From Oceanospirillum sp047518265 (lineage in GTDB: Bacteria; Pseudomonadota; Gammaproteobacteria; Pseudomonadales; Halomonadaceae): a stretch of 64,000 nucleotides of DNA. Made by a program: the position numbers and the translations under genes. The notes under the pieces are model-generated. The model did no database searches. It saw only the letters and a list, made by a program, of their open reading frames with translations, and was not told the origin of the DNA. Location: assembly GCA_047518265.1 (NCBI GenBank), contig JAKZRG010000010.1, positions 1-64,000 of the forward strand. The letters run 5' to 3'. Shown in pieces: positions 25,696 to 33,784 of the stretch. The first letter of the stretch is position 1. Each line of letters starts with the position of its first letter.

Positions 25696-26493
25696 ATGTC
25701 CAAACAGCTTCTTATTTACGGTAATGCAGTACCAGTTCACCCAGAGCAACATAAAGACCTATCAGTTAAGGTCGGCAAGGATTACGCCTTTGCTAACGAT
25801 ATCAACTCTGTGCCTCTTACGGCCGGTGAATTCCCTGCGGCTGCAGCTGAATATGTGATTGTATTTGCCGGTACGGAAGAAAATATTATACCTGTAGCTC
25901 TGCTGGGCCTGCGTGAAAAAGAGAACCTGTTTGTATCGGAAGATAATCAGTGGAACGCTCAATATATTCCTGCTTATATCCGCCGTTATCCGTTTATCTT
26001 TACCAAGCGTGAAGAAGAGAATCGTTTTGTACTATGCATTGACGAAGAGTTTTCTGGTAACAATAAGGAAGGCTTAGGCGAGCGTCTGTTTGATGCGGAA
26101 GGTACTCAAACTCAGTTCACTAAAGGTGTACTGAACTTTATGCAAGAGTATCAAACAAACTTCGAGCGTACTCGTCTTTATTGCAAGAAACTAAAAGAGC
26201 TGGATCTGCTGGAGTCTGTACAGATTCGCATGGCTGCTAATGAATCTGGTGAAGAAGCTCGTATGCGTGGGTTTATGGCCATTAGCCGTACTAAACTGAA
26301 CGCACTGTCTGGCGAACAACTGGAAGAACTGGCAAAAACCGGTGAGCTGGAAATGAGCTACGTACACCTGCAGTCTCTGCAGAACCTGAATAGCATAGGT
26401 TCTAAGGTGACAGGTTCTAAAGCAACAGACTCTAAGGTAAATGCACCTTTGGCTGAAGCACAGGATGACACTGCAGCTGAAACCACTCACTAA
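25696..26493 (+). CDS. SapC family protein
   Basis: SapC-family protein of about 265 aa. The family pattern is clear: LLIYGNAVPVHPEQHKDL, then SVPLTAGEFPAAAAEYVIVF, PVALLGLREKENLFV, and YIPAYIRRYPFI. No signal peptide is seen. A Ser/Thr/Asp-rich tail follows the domain. An upstream in-frame ATG at 25672 exists, but 25696 (after GAGAG, 6 nt spacing) gives the family-like N-terminus. The biochemical role is not established; the name derives from an S-layer-associated locus, and relatives often lie near secretion genes for large surface proteins. Here it is convergent with the SecA-like gene at the end of the adhesin cluster, which hints at, but does not prove, a joint role. Confidence 0.8.
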   Translation: MSKQLLIYGNAVPVHPEQHKDLSVKVGKDYAFANDINSVPLTAGEFPAAAAEYVIVFAGTEENIIPVALLGLREKENLFVSEDNQWNAQYIPAYIRRYPFIFTKREEENRFVLCIDEEFSGNNKEGLGERLFDAEGTQTQFTKGVLNFMQEYQTNFERTRLYCKKLKELDLLESVQIRMAANESGEEARMRGFMAISRTKLNALSGEQLEELAKTGELEMSYVHLQSLQNLNSIGSKVTGSKATDSKVNAPLAEAQDDTAAETTH

Positions 26494-26528
26494 TCCTGAT
26501 GATTAATGTGAATGGGTAGAATACCTGA

Positions 26529-26569
26529 AAGCTCTGAAGCCGATGATCTCATCTCTTCAGGGCTTTTTA
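26529..26569 (+). terminator. Terminator after the SapC-family gene
   Basis: AGCTCTGAAG and CTTCAGGGCT form a 10-bp stem (one G-U pair) around a 15-nt loop, followed by TTTTT. It lies between this gene and the convergent SecA-like gene. Confidence 0.7.
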
Positions 26570-26618
26570 CTCTCTAAAGAACCCTTTCTGCTACCATCTG
26601 TTCAGTAACAGACTCTTT

Positions 26619-28577
26619 CTAGTACTCCCCTATTCTGGAAGCAAACAGTAAGTTATCACTCTGTTGTATATCTCTTTCCAACACATTACGACGTACCTTG
26701 GCAGACGCGACCTCCGCGCGACTCTGTGCAATACCTGCCGCCCATTCCAATCGGGCAGGTGACAGACGTTTCAGTGCTTTTGGCAAGAAACGATGTAATA
26801 AAGGGTCATCCTGAGAGATATAGATACGATAGGTGCCGGGATCATTCTGGCGGGCACAACGGCCAATCAGCTGACGGTCGACCCGACTTGATTCATGGGG
26901 TTCACTGACAATAACATGCAGGCCGCCCAGTTCGATTACTTCTGGTGCTAGCTTAATATCCGTGCCTCGCCCCGCCATATTGGTGGCAATGGTAATACGT
27001 CCGAGCAGTCCCGCTTCCGCAATAATTTCAGCTTCTTCCTGATGGTAGAGGGCATTTAATAGATCAACTCTCAATCCTTTAGCGGTTAAACGTTCCGCCA
27101 GTTTTTCACTGTCCTGAACACTGCGGGTACCGACCAAAACAGGGCGTCCGGTCTGATGCAGATCCTGTACGTCCTGTACAATTGCTTGCCACTTCTCTTC
27201 TGCACTATCGGTGAGACAAGCAGAGAAGCTGCTGCGTGTCATAGGCCAATGACTGGGAATAACTACTACAGGTAAACGATAGATACGCCAGAACTCCGTC
27301 ACGGCTTCCTCGGCGGTACCTGTCATGCCCCCTAAACGCCGAAACAGACGGAAAAATCGCTGAAAGCTCAATCGCGCTTTAACTTCTTTTGCCGGACTCA
27401 GCGGTACGCCTTCTTTGGCTTCCACCGCCTGATGCATACCTTGTCCCCAACTACGACTGGGCATAAGACGACCAGTAAATTCATCCACAATAACGATTTT
27501 GTCATCCTGAATAACGTAATGTTCCCCCTGATGATAAAAGGCACGAGCCGACACTGCTTGTCCCATCAACTGCTCACGACGGGCTCCACCACGCCATAGG
27601 GGAGGAAGCACTTGAGCTAATCCTTGTAACTTGTCCCGACCAATATCCGTAAAGATAACGCGTCGCGAGGTAATATCCAGCCGATAATCCTTGTCCAGTT
27701 CTAACTGCTCTGATAATTGACTGGCGGTTTCTACGGTCGCATCCAGAAACTCAGCTTCCCGCTCCGCCTGAATCAATAATGGTGAAACCGCTTCATCAAT
27801 CAGTACCGAATCCGCCTCATCCAGAATGGCTTGATCTAAACCTCGCATCACAGGCTCCGATACTCTCTTACCACCTAACCCTCGCCCTAGGCCCTGTCGC
27901 ATAGAGTATTGAGCACCACTGCGCACCTCGCCCATCAACAAACGGTCACGAAGAAAATCGGCCAACAACTGCTTACTGGTGGTATAGGTCACTCCGCAGT
28001 GATAACCGACACGGCGGGCAGGCTCATCCATCTCTCCAGTGACAGCACCTACTTCCAGACCACAGAAGGTATATAGGGGAGCAAAGGTTTCCGCATCCCG
28101 CTGGGCCAGATAATCATTTACCGTCATCAGATGACAAGGGGCTCCGCTCCACCCCATAGGGATAGCCGCCAAAGCAGCGGTCAAGCTTTTACCACTGCCG
28201 GTTTCCATCTCAATTAACTGGCCTTCTGAAACCGCCAGAACACCCATAACTTGCTCAGGGTAGGCGCGCATCCCCATAACCCGAAAAGCCGTTTCCAATA
28301 CCAAAGGCAAAGACGTTGCCAAGCTGACGTCTGTAGAACCACGACGCCAAAGCTGCGCCTGCTGCTGCATAGCCTGTTGCAACTCAGTATCTGTGAGATG
28401 GCATAACTGCTCTCCTTGTTCACAGATTTTCTCCGCCTGCTGTCGCAACGTCTTAAGGGATTGACCTTGTCGCTTAAAGCGGCCGATCAGACCATGAATC
28501 CAGCCGTCTAAACCGGTAAATATCTTATCTGGTTTGGATAGATCAAATTGCCGGTAATCCTCATAGGGCAATCTCAT
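26619..28577 (-). CDS. Shortened SecA-like ATPase
   Basis: Cytoplasmic SecA-family motor. NBD1 has Walker A (METGSGKS, about residue 125), VNDYLAQRDAE and Walker B (LDEADSVLIDEA, about 255). A preprotein-crosslinking-like insert and NBD2 follow, with MTGTAEEA, VLVGTRSVQDSE, TNMAGRGTDIKL and the GRCARQNDPG arginine-finger motif. The sequence ends soon after the first part of the helical scaffold. The helical wing, two-helix finger and C-terminal Zn-binding tail of housekeeping SecA are absent (652 aa against about 900). All visible nucleotide-binding motifs look intact. Last gene of the adhesin cluster, directly after the M50-HlyD gene. Start chosen at ATG 28577 (GAGG upstream); a GTG at 28640, 3 bp after the previous stop, is an alternative. 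Inferred role: energise export of the giant adhesin. Confidence 0.88.
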   Translation of the reverse strand: MRLPYEDYRQFDLSKPDKIFTGLDGWIHGLIGRFKRQGQSLKTLRQQAEKICEQGEQLCHLTDTELQQAMQQQAQLWRRGSTDVSLATSLPLVLETAFRVMGMRAYPEQVMGVLAVSEGQLIEMETGSGKSLTAALAAIPMGWSGAPCHLMTVNDYLAQRDAETFAPLYTFCGLEVGAVTGEMDEPARRVGYHCGVTYTTSKQLLADFLRDRLLMGEVRSGAQYSMRQGLGRGLGGKRVSEPVMRGLDQAILDEADSVLIDEAVSPLLIQAEREAEFLDATVETASQLSEQLELDKDYRLDITSRRVIFTDIGRDKLQGLAQVLPPLWRGGARREQLMGQAVSARAFYHQGEHYVIQDDKIVIVDEFTGRLMPSRSWGQGMHQAVEAKEGVPLSPAKEVKARLSFQRFFRLFRRLGGMTGTAEEAVTEFWRIYRLPVVVIPSHWPMTRSSFSACLTDSAEEKWQAIVQDVQDLHQTGRPVLVGTRSVQDSEKLAERLTAKGLRVDLLNALYHQEEAEIIAEAGLLGRITIATNMAGRGTDIKLAPEVIELGGLHVIVSEPHESSRVDRQLIGRCARQNDPGTYRIYISQDDPLLHRFLPKALKRLSPARLEWAAGIAQSRAEVASAKVRRNVLERDIQQSDNLLFASRIGEY

Positions 28578-28643
28578 AACATCTGCCTCACAGATTGAAA
28601 TTGAATGACTTGCACGGATAGTGAGTACGTCATAGCCCACACC

Positions 28644-30797
28644 TTATAACTGGAATCTGCGCTGTAGCAGCTGTTGTAGCTCACGCTGCCATTGTCCCAG
28701 AAATGTTTCCTGCCCAGTCACGACTCGCATCACCCCGGTCTGACCATGCCACAGAGCTTGATTCGCTTTAGGTTGTAAACGGGCCCTAACTAAAAAGAAG
28801 GGTTCACTGCTCTGAGTACCGGTTTTATCCTCCGAAGCCACCTGCTGTGCACCACCAGCCATCCAGCCTAATGCTGCCGAAGGCAGTTCTTGCTGCTGGA
28901 AAGGCACCACATTCAGCTGTTCCACCGAGAATACACTGTTCTCCCGGCCATTTAACCGCACCTCGCTGCCCTTCTCTCCTGCGTCGAACAGACGAGAAGC
29001 CGCTTCCTGCTTCACCACTGCCACCATACGAAAGGCACTGTCATCCACCAGACGCCCCAGCTGTGTCCCTCTTTGTACCCAAATCCCCGTATGCTCATGC
29101 TGCTCCGGTGCAATCCAAATACCTGAAATCGGTGCCACAAGGTGTAACTCATCTCGGCGGGATTCCAGATCTTGTAGACGAATCAGAGCCTCTTCTTCTC
29201 GTTGTAACAAAGGGTCAACATCAGACCAGGCTTGGCTACGGGCCTGATGAATACGCAATCGGGTTTCTTCCAATTGCGCCTTAGCCTGACGTATCCGCAA
29301 CGCTAGCGTCGGGTTATCCAGCTGTATCAACAGATCCCCTGCCTGTACCCGGCTGCCGGATTCAACGGCAAAAGAGGCAAGATAGCCTTCAGCCATACTG
29401 GTCACTTCTCGGTATTCAGACGCTTCCACGACGCCCTCAGCCCGAAAACTGTCTTCCACAGGAATCAGCGCCAAGGGTAAAAATAGCAGAGCAAACAAAA
29501 GTAGAGTGACAAAAACAGTACGCTGACGATGACCTGCAATGCGCTTGCTACCTGCCAGATAGCCCAACAAGCGAAACGGGGGGATTACCAGAGTCATCAC
29601 CACCAGAGCCACCGCCATCAGCATACCCAACAACAGATAAGAATCCGCCACAAACAGGGTTATACCGACAAATACAATCAGCTTATAAACACTGCTTAAG
29701 ACACCAAACAGCGCTAACCACCCCGCTTCAGATCGACTGTAAGCAGGAGAAGACAGGTGCTTGCAACCCGCTAGGTAACGTTCAAACCAGAAGGTCAACA
29801 GATTCCGGGAGCGGGTATAAAGATTGGGCACATCCAACAGGTCGGACAGTATGTAATAACCATCAAAGCGTAACAGTGGGTTGGCGTTAAATAACAACGT
29901 GGAGATCGAGGCCACAAACATCATGTTATAGGCCACGCTATTTACGATTCCAGGGGCAGTATAGGCCCAAACCCAGGCGGCAATGGCGGCCACAGCCAAC
30001 TCAACCACCATACCAGCAGCACCTACCCAGGCTCTGTGATGCTGACTGCGCAGGGCCCAGGAAGAGGTGGCATCCACATAGGGCAAAGGCATAAATACAA
30101 TAAACATCAAACCAAAGGTATGGATCTCGCCGCCATAATAGCGACAGACCAAGCCGTGCCCGAGCTCATGCAGTGTTTTTACCAGAGCCATGGCCACATA
30201 GAGCCAAAGCAGATTGCCCGGTGATAAAACCCCATTGGCTTGATCCATCAACTGAGCACTGCGATCACTCAAAGGCAATAAACTACTAACGATTAATGCC
30301 AGCCAGAGCAGTAACCCCGGAAGACCAAACAGAAAACCCAGCCGAGGTGCCCAATCCTTTAAAAAGCGATCCGGATCAACCACAGGAATACGAAAGGAGA
30401 TAAAACTCAGCAGTTTGGAGCGTCGCTCCTTATCTTTACGCTGCTGATAGCGATTAAACAACCCTTCAGCATCCGCCGCATTATCAAAGTAAAGTAGATT
30501 GGATCGACTGAGCTGACTGAGCAACTCAACCACATCCTCCTGACCGGGAGCATCCTCTGGATTACGCTCCAGCTCCGCCAACCACACTTCTTCGACAGTA
30601 TGCTGTGGGTCCAACCGAGCAATCAGCTCCCAAGCTTCGGGACGTACCCGAAAAAAGCGATTATTAAAGGGGTCTCGCAGCACATACCAGGGTTCGCCCC
30701 GGAAATGCTGACGATGACTGCGGACAGTAGGGCGCAAAGCCACTCGCAGATCGGCCACCCGATACCAGGCATCAGAAAACAGCCGGGAAGCACTCAT
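28644..30797 (-). CDS. PqqD/RRE-like - M50 peptidase - HlyD fusion membrane protein
   Basis: Three parts in one 717-aa chain. Residues about 35-108 fit a PqqD/RRE-like winged-helix domain (YVLRDPFNNRFFRV, EAWELIARLDPQHTVEEVW, VVELLSQLSRSNLLYF). A polytopic M50 (site-2 protease-like) region follows, with the metal motif HELGH at about 212-216 and the second motif NPLLRFDGYYILSD about 100 residues later. A HlyD-type adaptor (about 440-700) then has a lipoyl/barrel-sandwich segment (LIQLDNPTLALRI), a coiled hairpin and the return strand LVAPISGIWIAPE. TTG at 30803 and ATG at 30797 compete; the ATG has GGGAGG at ideal spacing. Inner-membrane component of the adhesin cluster. The RRE-like domain could bind a leader segment and M50 could cut or act only as a scaffold; both are inference. 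Confidence 0.85.
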   Translation of the reverse strand: MSASRLFSDAWYRVADLRVALRPTVRSHRQHFRGEPWYVLRDPFNNRFFRVRPEAWELIARLDPQHTVEEVWLAELERNPEDAPGQEDVVELLSQLSRSNLLYFDNAADAEGLFNRYQQRKDKERRSKLLSFISFRIPVVDPDRFLKDWAPRLGFLFGLPGLLLWLALIVSSLLPLSDRSAQLMDQANGVLSPGNLLWLYVAMALVKTLHELGHGLVCRYYGGEIHTFGLMFIVFMPLPYVDATSSWALRSQHHRAWVGAAGMVVELAVAAIAAWVWAYTAPGIVNSVAYNMMFVASISTLLFNANPLLRFDGYYILSDLLDVPNLYTRSRNLLTFWFERYLAGCKHLSSPAYSRSEAGWLALFGVLSSVYKLIVFVGITLFVADSYLLLGMLMAVALVVMTLVIPPFRLLGYLAGSKRIAGHRQRTVFVTLLLFALLFLPLALIPVEDSFRAEGVVEASEYREVTSMAEGYLASFAVESGSRVQAGDLLIQLDNPTLALRIRQAKAQLEETRLRIHQARSQAWSDVDPLLQREEEALIRLQDLESRRDELHLVAPISGIWIAPEQHEHTGIWVQRGTQLGRLVDDSAFRMVAVVKQEAASRLFDAGEKGSEVRLNGRENSVFSVEQLNVVPFQQQELPSAALGWMAGGAQQVASEDKTGTQSSEPFFLVRARLQPKANQALWHGQTGVMRVVTGQETFLGQWQRELQQLLQRRFQL

Positions 30798-30864
30798 AGC
30801 CAAGCCTCCCTCATGTCACACATTGCGAAACAATCGTTATCTTGTAAGGAATAAATAACGCAAC

Positions 30865-32700
30865 TTACCACCATAACAGCATCCTCAGATAAGCCACGGT
30901 GCGGTGGGTCATAATCCACCAGAGGTTACGTTCACCCACCTCTATTTTAGCCACACCACTCATACCGGGACGCCACCACTGCTCTGGGCTACCCTCGGCT
31001 TGAGCCCGTACTAAAAAGACATTGCCCCCTGCTTTAGCCACTGCTTGTGGCTCTATCCGTTGCACACTGATGTTATATAGAGTGTCCGGCTGAGAGATAA
31101 ATGCCATCTCACCAGTCAGGCCTTTCTGTACCTCATGGGCATCTCTCTCATCCAGATCCAACTCCAGATACAAACCATCCAGTGAGGCCACTTTCAACAG
31201 AACCTCACCGCGATTAACCGGTGCCCCCAGCATTTTCTTCAGTTCACCTTCCACGACCACACCGGAAAAGGGTGCTGTTAAAACGGCCTGACCGAGAAAA
31301 TAGCGTACCTCATCCAACCGCGCCTGAGCCTGATCTTTCAGTACCGCCGCAATCTGCATCTCAGCAAACTCACGAGCCGCCCGGGCCTTTTCTTCTTCTC
31401 GGGCATAACGGGCCAGATCCGCCAGAGCCGAAGACTCTCTGATCCTAAGTTCTTCTGTATCCAATCGTAAAAGTGCGCCCCCTTGCACTACCTGATCACC
31501 CACTTTGACCATCACCTGATCCACATAGCCATCAAAAGGAGCCGGTTGATAAGAGACTTGTTCGGTGCGCAGAATAAAAGGGGCTTCTACTCGATAGGTA
31601 ACTGAACCGAAAGTCAAAATAGCAACCAGGATTAAACTGATCACAGTACTCAGTTTTGCTAGGGTATGCTCTGGGCCCAACAGTTTTTTGCCCTGCTCGG
31701 CTAAGGCATCCCACCAACGCGCCACAAACCAGCGATCCTTATGTTGCAAATCAGTCAAGCGTTGACTGACCAGATCCAGCGCCATACGCATGGCTGCAAT
31801 TTCCTGCTCGGTAAAAGCTGCGTTATGGCGTACGCAGGTCACTACGGCTACCGCCTGTCCTTGCCAACGTAACGGCAGTGACAGCAGATGAGACATACCT
31901 AACACGGAAGCCAGATGCTGATGCTCCCGAACCACTGCTTTATCATCCCCTGGCAGGGGTAATACGATCTCCCTATCCTGATCCAGGGCTTCTTCCATAG
32001 CGGTTTCCAGCTCCTGAACCAGCTCCATTTTGGCATCAAAGCGCTCAATATGACTGCTGGCTTGCAGTTGAATCCGTTCCTTTTGCCACCAACCCAAACT
32101 GACCTGATCACAGTTAAAACGTGTCGCCATCTCATTACACAGGGCCATAGCCACCTGCTGGAAACGTTCCCCCTGATTTAAATCTAACGCGATCTCGTAA
32201 GGGTGCAGCAGTTCATGACCAAGCTGTCCGGGAGTCGACGGGTTTAAAGATTCTGCATAGGTTGCGGGAATATCCGCCAACCAATGAAACTGATCACAAA
32301 ATGCCTGAGTTCCGGCCGACACTTCTACCTGAATCAAAACCACCAGAGCTCTGGGTTGTCCTTCCGGAACAGGGAAAGACGCCCCCACTAAAACACCACT
32401 GCCATCTTCATTGATTTGGGGCCTATCGGCATTCACCAATAGCGGAGCAAAAGATAAGATGCGCTCCCGCAAGGCAGGACTAAGATTACCGGTACGTTTG
32501 CCCAACCAAGGGCCGTGTATTACCCAGCCCTTTTCCTGCTCAGTCACCAACACACCTGCCTGGGCCTGAAACGTTGTAGCCATCGCTTTAATCAAACAAG
32601 GCCAGAACTCTGCAGGTTCCCCATCAAAACGACGCAGGGCCAACAGAGTTTCAATGGAATCAGCCTGGTTTTGCTGATCAAGAGGGGACTGAACCGTCAC
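30865..32700 (-). CDS. GAF domain - membrane helix - HlyD adaptor protein
   Basis: 611 aa with one clear transmembrane helix near residue 365 (LSTVISLILVAILTFGSVTY). The long cytoplasmic N-terminal half contains a GAF-like domain (about 175-330; ALCNEMATRFNCDQVSLGWW through LSLPLRWQGQAVAVVTCV). The periplasmic C-terminal half is a HlyD-type adaptor with a lipoyl segment (VGDQVVQGGALLRLD), a short hairpin and beta-barrel parts. A cytoplasmic sensor fused to an export adaptor suggests gating of export by a small ligand or by the SecA-like motor. The GTG start has AGGAAG 6 nt upstream. It lies between the HlyD adaptor gene (209 bp gap) and the M50-HlyD gene (67 bp gap), same strand. Confidence 0.82.
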   Translation of the reverse strand: MTVQSPLDQQNQADSIETLLALRRFDGEPAEFWPCLIKAMATTFQAQAGVLVTEQEKGWVIHGPWLGKRTGNLSPALRERILSFAPLLVNADRPQINEDGSGVLVGASFPVPEGQPRALVVLIQVEVSAGTQAFCDQFHWLADIPATYAESLNPSTPGQLGHELLHPYEIALDLNQGERFQQVAMALCNEMATRFNCDQVSLGWWQKERIQLQASSHIERFDAKMELVQELETAMEEALDQDREIVLPLPGDDKAVVREHQHLASVLGMSHLLSLPLRWQGQAVAVVTCVRHNAAFTEQEIAAMRMALDLVSQRLTDLQHKDRWFVARWWDALAEQGKKLLGPEHTLAKLSTVISLILVAILTFGSVTYRVEAPFILRTEQVSYQPAPFDGYVDQVMVKVGDQVVQGGALLRLDTEELRIRESSALADLARYAREEEKARAAREFAEMQIAAVLKDQAQARLDEVRYFLGQAVLTAPFSGVVVEGELKKMLGAPVNRGEVLLKVASLDGLYLELDLDERDAHEVQKGLTGEMAFISQPDTLYNISVQRIEPQAVAKAGGNVFLVRAQAEGSPEQWWRPGMSGVAKIEVGERNLWWIMTHRTVAYLRMLLWW

Positions 32701-32795
32701 AGGCTACTTCCTTTCGAGAGTTCGGGGGATATTAACGGGATTGTTTCTAAATGGCTCAATGGTTTTATTTCTGTATCGGGAGTACGCATATCTGT

Positions 32796-32863
32796 CGTTG
32801 GGGTTCGCGAGGTTAGACTTTGATATCACCCGAAAATACAATGCATCGCTCAGCCCAACCTAC
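32796..32863. repeat. Degenerate GTAGGTTGGG-type palindromic repeat
   Basis: CGTTGGGGTTCGCGAGG at the left and GCTCAGCCCAACCTAC at the right are imperfect inverted copies, as in the GTAGGTTGGGCTGAGC family of small intergenic palindromes common in Gammaproteobacteria. About 35 bp of unrelated sequence lies between the arms. It sits in the only sizeable gap of the export operon (32701-32909) and might affect transcript processing. Confidence 0.4.
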
Positions 32864-32909
32864 ACAAGCCTCACTTCGAAGGTTATCCTTCAACCTAAGA
32901 AGCTTAAAT

Positions 32910-33725
32910 TTATAATAACAAGGTAGCGGGTACACCGGGGCGTATCGCGCCATCGCTATTATCAATCAGCACTTTGATCTCCATAAGACCGCTGGCAGAA
33001 TCCACCACAGGAGAGATAAAGCTGACCTGACCGGTGCGCTGTAACACACCCGATGCGCTGCGTATCTCCAGCCGTACCTTTTGATTTAAGCTCAGACCGC
33101 CGCTTTCCTCTTCTCGTACCGCACTGACAAACAGGCATTTGGATATATCCACCAAACGCATCACTTTGCGACTGGCCTCTACCGCCTCACCTTCATCCAC
33201 ATCGATTAGGGTTACGACCCCACCGGAAGGGGCTTGTAGAATTCTTTGCGCCAAACGCTCACGAGCCGTATCAAACTCAATTTTTTCCAAAGCCTTAGCT
33301 GTTTTTAGTTGCTTAAGCTCCAGATTGGCGGCCAGCACTTCAAATTGCTTCACCTCGTACTCTTCCAAACTCACCGAGCGGCCATTATCGTACAGACGTT
33401 TGGTGGCTTCGAGCTGACGTATCAATAAGGCTTCACGCTTACGAGCGGTTTCCAGCTTGTCATTAAACCGCCAAACACGCTTCATTCGTTTAACATCCAG
33501 CTCTTCCAGAACACTGCGTAGACGTAACAGCGTCTGGCCTTGCTTAACGGTCTCACCCTCTCTGACTTGGATGCTGGACACTGTACCGCCCACAGGCAGT
33601 GCTAGATCAATATCCCGAAGAGGCTCAGTTACCCCAGAGATCCTTATTTCAGTCGCCCAAGATAGAGAAGAAAGAAGTAAGATGAATAAACTCACCCAAA
33701 TTTTAACTATTCTTTTCAGAGTCAT
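32910..33725 (-). CDS. Periplasmic adaptor (HlyD/RND-MFP type)
   Basis: Membrane-fusion/adaptor protein of about 271 aa with a signal peptide (MTLKRIVKIWVSLFILLLSS then LSWA). A barrel-sandwich half (VGGTVSSIQVREGETVKQGQ) leads to a long alpha-hairpin of about 90 residues (ending QRILQAPSGGVVTLIDVDEG). Beta-barrel strands with typical FISPVVDSASGLMEIKV follow. The hairpin tip region RLYDNGRSVSLEEYE recalls tip sequences that dock on TolC. It probably bridges the TolC-type channel and the inner-membrane parts. The frame also permits an ATG at 33785 overlapping the TolC stop (TAATG), which would allow translational coupling; the signal peptide favours 33725. No RND pump is nearby. Confidence 0.88.
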   Translation of the reverse strand: MTLKRIVKIWVSLFILLLSSLSWATEIRISGVTEPLRDIDLALPVGGTVSSIQVREGETVKQGQTLLRLRSVLEELDVKRMKRVWRFNDKLETARKREALLIRQLEATKRLYDNGRSVSLEEYEVKQFEVLAANLELKQLKTAKALEKIEFDTARERLAQRILQAPSGGVVTLIDVDEGEAVEASRKVMRLVDISKCLFVSAVREEESGGLSLNQKVRLEIRSASGVLQRTGQVSFISPVVDSASGLMEIKVLIDNSDGAIRPGVPATLLL

Positions 33726-33784
33726 ATCACGGGTTCTTGAGCGAATCACAGAACTAAAAGCAGAAGAATATATTAGGCCGAACA

